Below, one piece after another: positions 7,049 to 7,943 of a DNA stretch of 7,943 bases (position 1 is the first letter of the stretch; each line of letters starts with the position of its first letter). The stretch covers positions 1-7,943 of the forward strand of contig CAMDGT010000050.1 of assembly GCA_945898025.1 (NCBI GenBank), given 5' to 3'. The stretch comes from Rickettsia typhi (lineage in GTDB: Bacteria; Pseudomonadota; Alphaproteobacteria; Rickettsiales; UBA1997). The position numbers were made by a program, and so were the translations under genes. The notes below the pieces were generated by a model. The model saw only the letters and a program-made list of their open reading frames with translations. It made no database searches and was not told the DNA's origin.

Positions 7049-7657
7049 ACCAACTAATTGATTTCTTAGTTCAGGAAATCTAACCTTTTCACCAAGCCAT
7101 ATCTCAATAAAATCTTTGATTATTAAAGGGTTGTTAATTTTTTCAATAAATTTTGAATTATGAAAAATTAATAAATTATTTGAATCGATTTTGAGAGCAA
7201 TTTTAATGTCTCCTTTTTTAATATCCCGAAAAGTTCTATTAAATGCCAGTTTATATTCTAATTTTTGTTGCTGAGTAAGGCTTTTAAATCTTAATATTTC
7301 ATCAACAGTTTTTTCAACTAAAAATTTTTTACTAAAATTTTGATTATATTTTATTGCGATCGCAATTTCTGGATATTGTGCAATCGCAAGGTTTGCTGAA
7401 CTCTGATTGAGGCGATTTTGGTTATTGAATTCGTTGTTTGAATATAAAAATATATCATAAATTTTTCTTCCAAAAAATTTTAATTCTCCTTCTCCAATAA
7501 GAATTGAATTTTTTATATATTGATTAGTTGTTTTTTCTATCTCTTGCTTGACCTCATTATAACTTGCATTTGCATTTATTGATAAAGAAATTCCAATAAA
7601 TGCAACAATCAAAAAGAATAATTTATGAAATATATTTTGCTTATTGATTAATTTCAT
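7028..7657 (-). CDS. Secreted chalcone-isomerase-like domain protein
   Basis: A 209-residue protein with a clear Sec signal peptide: a Lys-rich start (MKLINKQ), a hydrophobic core at about 13-26, and a likely cleavage site after ANA (29-31). The mature part follows the bacterial chalcone isomerase-like domain: an opening GEGELKFFGRKIYDIFLYS (55-73), then a strand AIAIKYNQNFSKKFLVEKTVDEI (99-121), and a closing half with KKGDIKIALK (147-156), FHNSKFI (165-171) and FIEIWLGEKVRFPELRNQLVG (183-203). In this family the last part commonly reads as a short IWL-G/S...P.LR..LLG motif. The protein should be periplasmic. Its bacterial role is not established; some relatives of the CHI fold bind fatty acids, and plant-type isomerase activity should not be assumed. 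I chose the ATG at 7657 because it starts the signal peptide. A longer reading to 7720 would place 21 basic residues ahead of it and overlap purD. It lies 8 bases downstream of purD, so it is probably co-transcribed. Confidence 0.8.
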   Translation of the reverse strand: MKLINKQNIFHKLFFLIVAFIGISLSINANASYNEVKQEIEKTTNQYIKNSILIGEGELKFFGRKIYDIFLYSNNEFNNQNRLNQSSANLAIAQYPEIAIAIKYNQNFSKKFLVEKTVDEILRFKSLTQQQKLEYKLAFNRTFRDIKKGDIKIALKIDSNNLLIFHNSKFIEKINNPLIIKDFIEIWLGEKVRFPELRNQLVGKKVFNY

Positions 7658-7665
7658 TGTTATTT

Positions 7666-7943
7666 TTAAAAATTTTCTGCTTTTTTTGCTATATCTGTTC
7701 GATAAAAACCATCTTGCCAATCAATTTTATCTATCGCCTCATAGGCAATAGCTCTAGCGGTTTTAAAATTATTTGCTTTAGCGATAATATTCAAAACTCT
7801 TCCGCCGTCAGAAGTCAATTCTTGATTATTTAATATTGTGCCAGCATGTAAAATAGATAAATTATTAACTTTATCAAGACTTTCATCTATTTTTATTGTT
7901 GTGCCATTTTTATAATTTTCAGGGTATCCCTTACTCGCCATTA
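7666..7943 (-). CDS. purD: Phosphoribosylamine-glycine ligase (GAR synthetase), C-terminal part, 5' end outside window
   Basis: The visible 91 residues are the C-terminal end of PurD. They begin MASKGYPENYKNG, matching the internal VxxASKGYP stretch of the family, and continue with ILHAGT, TSDGGRVLNII and the terminal DGFYRTDIAKKA. The ATG at 7941 is internal: the two bases beyond it (TA on the minus strand) fit the end of a GTA valine codon, so the reading frame runs out of the window. By family knowledge, PurD is a cytoplasmic ATP-grasp enzyme that joins glycine to 5-phosphoribosylamine, the second step of de novo purine synthesis. The ATP-grasp core lies beyond the window edge. The stop at 7666-7668 is 8 bases before the start of the CHI-like gene. 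Kbl, at the other end of the window, makes glycine, the amino acid PurD consumes, but the genes are on opposite strands and about 7.5 kb apart, so this is probably coincidence. Confidence 0.93.
   Translation of the reverse strand, partial: MASKGYPENYKNGTTIKIDESLDKVNNLSILHAGTILNNQELTSDGGRVLNIIAKANNFKTARAIAYEAIDKIDWQDGFYRTDIAKKAENF

Noticed and set aside
7658..7720. N-terminal extension of the CHI-like protein into purD
   Set aside because: It would place 21 basic residues before a well-formed signal peptide starting at MKLINKQ, and it overlaps the purD coding end.
1..7943. Mobile elements, CRISPR arrays, phage or defence genes
   Set aside because: No transposase, integrase, regularly spaced repeats or anomalous composition was seen. 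Every gene fits ordinary chromosomal housekeeping or envelope functions.

Overview
The window is a compact, AT-rich (roughly 30% G+C by eye) piece of bacterial chromosome. The encoded proteins read as Gram-negative and most like those of Alphaproteobacteria: an RND inner-membrane pump, an alphaproteobacterial-style citramalate synthase, a periplasmic chalcone-isomerase-like protein, and a small single-span protein resembling the alphaproteobacterial DUF6476 family. Low G+C, tight packing and TAA-dominated stops recall Pelagibacterales or Rickettsiales-type genomes. The biosynthetic genes (threonine catabolism, isoleucine and purine synthesis) suggest a streamlined, metabolically capable cell more than a strongly reduced parasite. 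The exact lineage cannot be fixed from this sequence. TGA serves as a stop and TGG as Trp, so the standard bacterial code applies.

Plus strand, 1-6836: a co-directional run of six genes with very small gaps. It holds the 3' end of kbl (glycine C-acetyltransferase), a small membrane protein overlapping it by ATGA, dut (dUTPase), a full-length RND efflux permease, mraY (lipid I synthase) and cimA (citramalate synthase). Gaps are -4, 2, 38, 17 and 23 bases, so the run could be one transcription unit, although the products belong to unrelated pathways.

Intergenic, 6837-7027: about 190 bases between convergent transcription units. It holds weak AT-rich inverted repeats that could act as terminators, and no RNA gene I can recognise.

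Minus strand, 7943-7028: the 3' end of purD (GAR synthetase), followed 8 bases later by a gene for a secreted chalcone-isomerase-like protein. The two are probably co-transcribed.

Functionally the window is housekeeping: nucleotide-pool hygiene (dut), purine synthesis (purD), peptidoglycan precursor synthesis (mraY), amino-acid metabolism (kbl, cimA) and envelope transport (RND). I see no mobile element, CRISPR array, tRNA, rRNA, phage gene or defence system. The points worth a second look are the isolated mraY, the pump without an adaptor gene beside it, the small membrane protein after kbl, the secreted CHI-like protein after purD, and the near absence of Shine-Dalgarno sequences.
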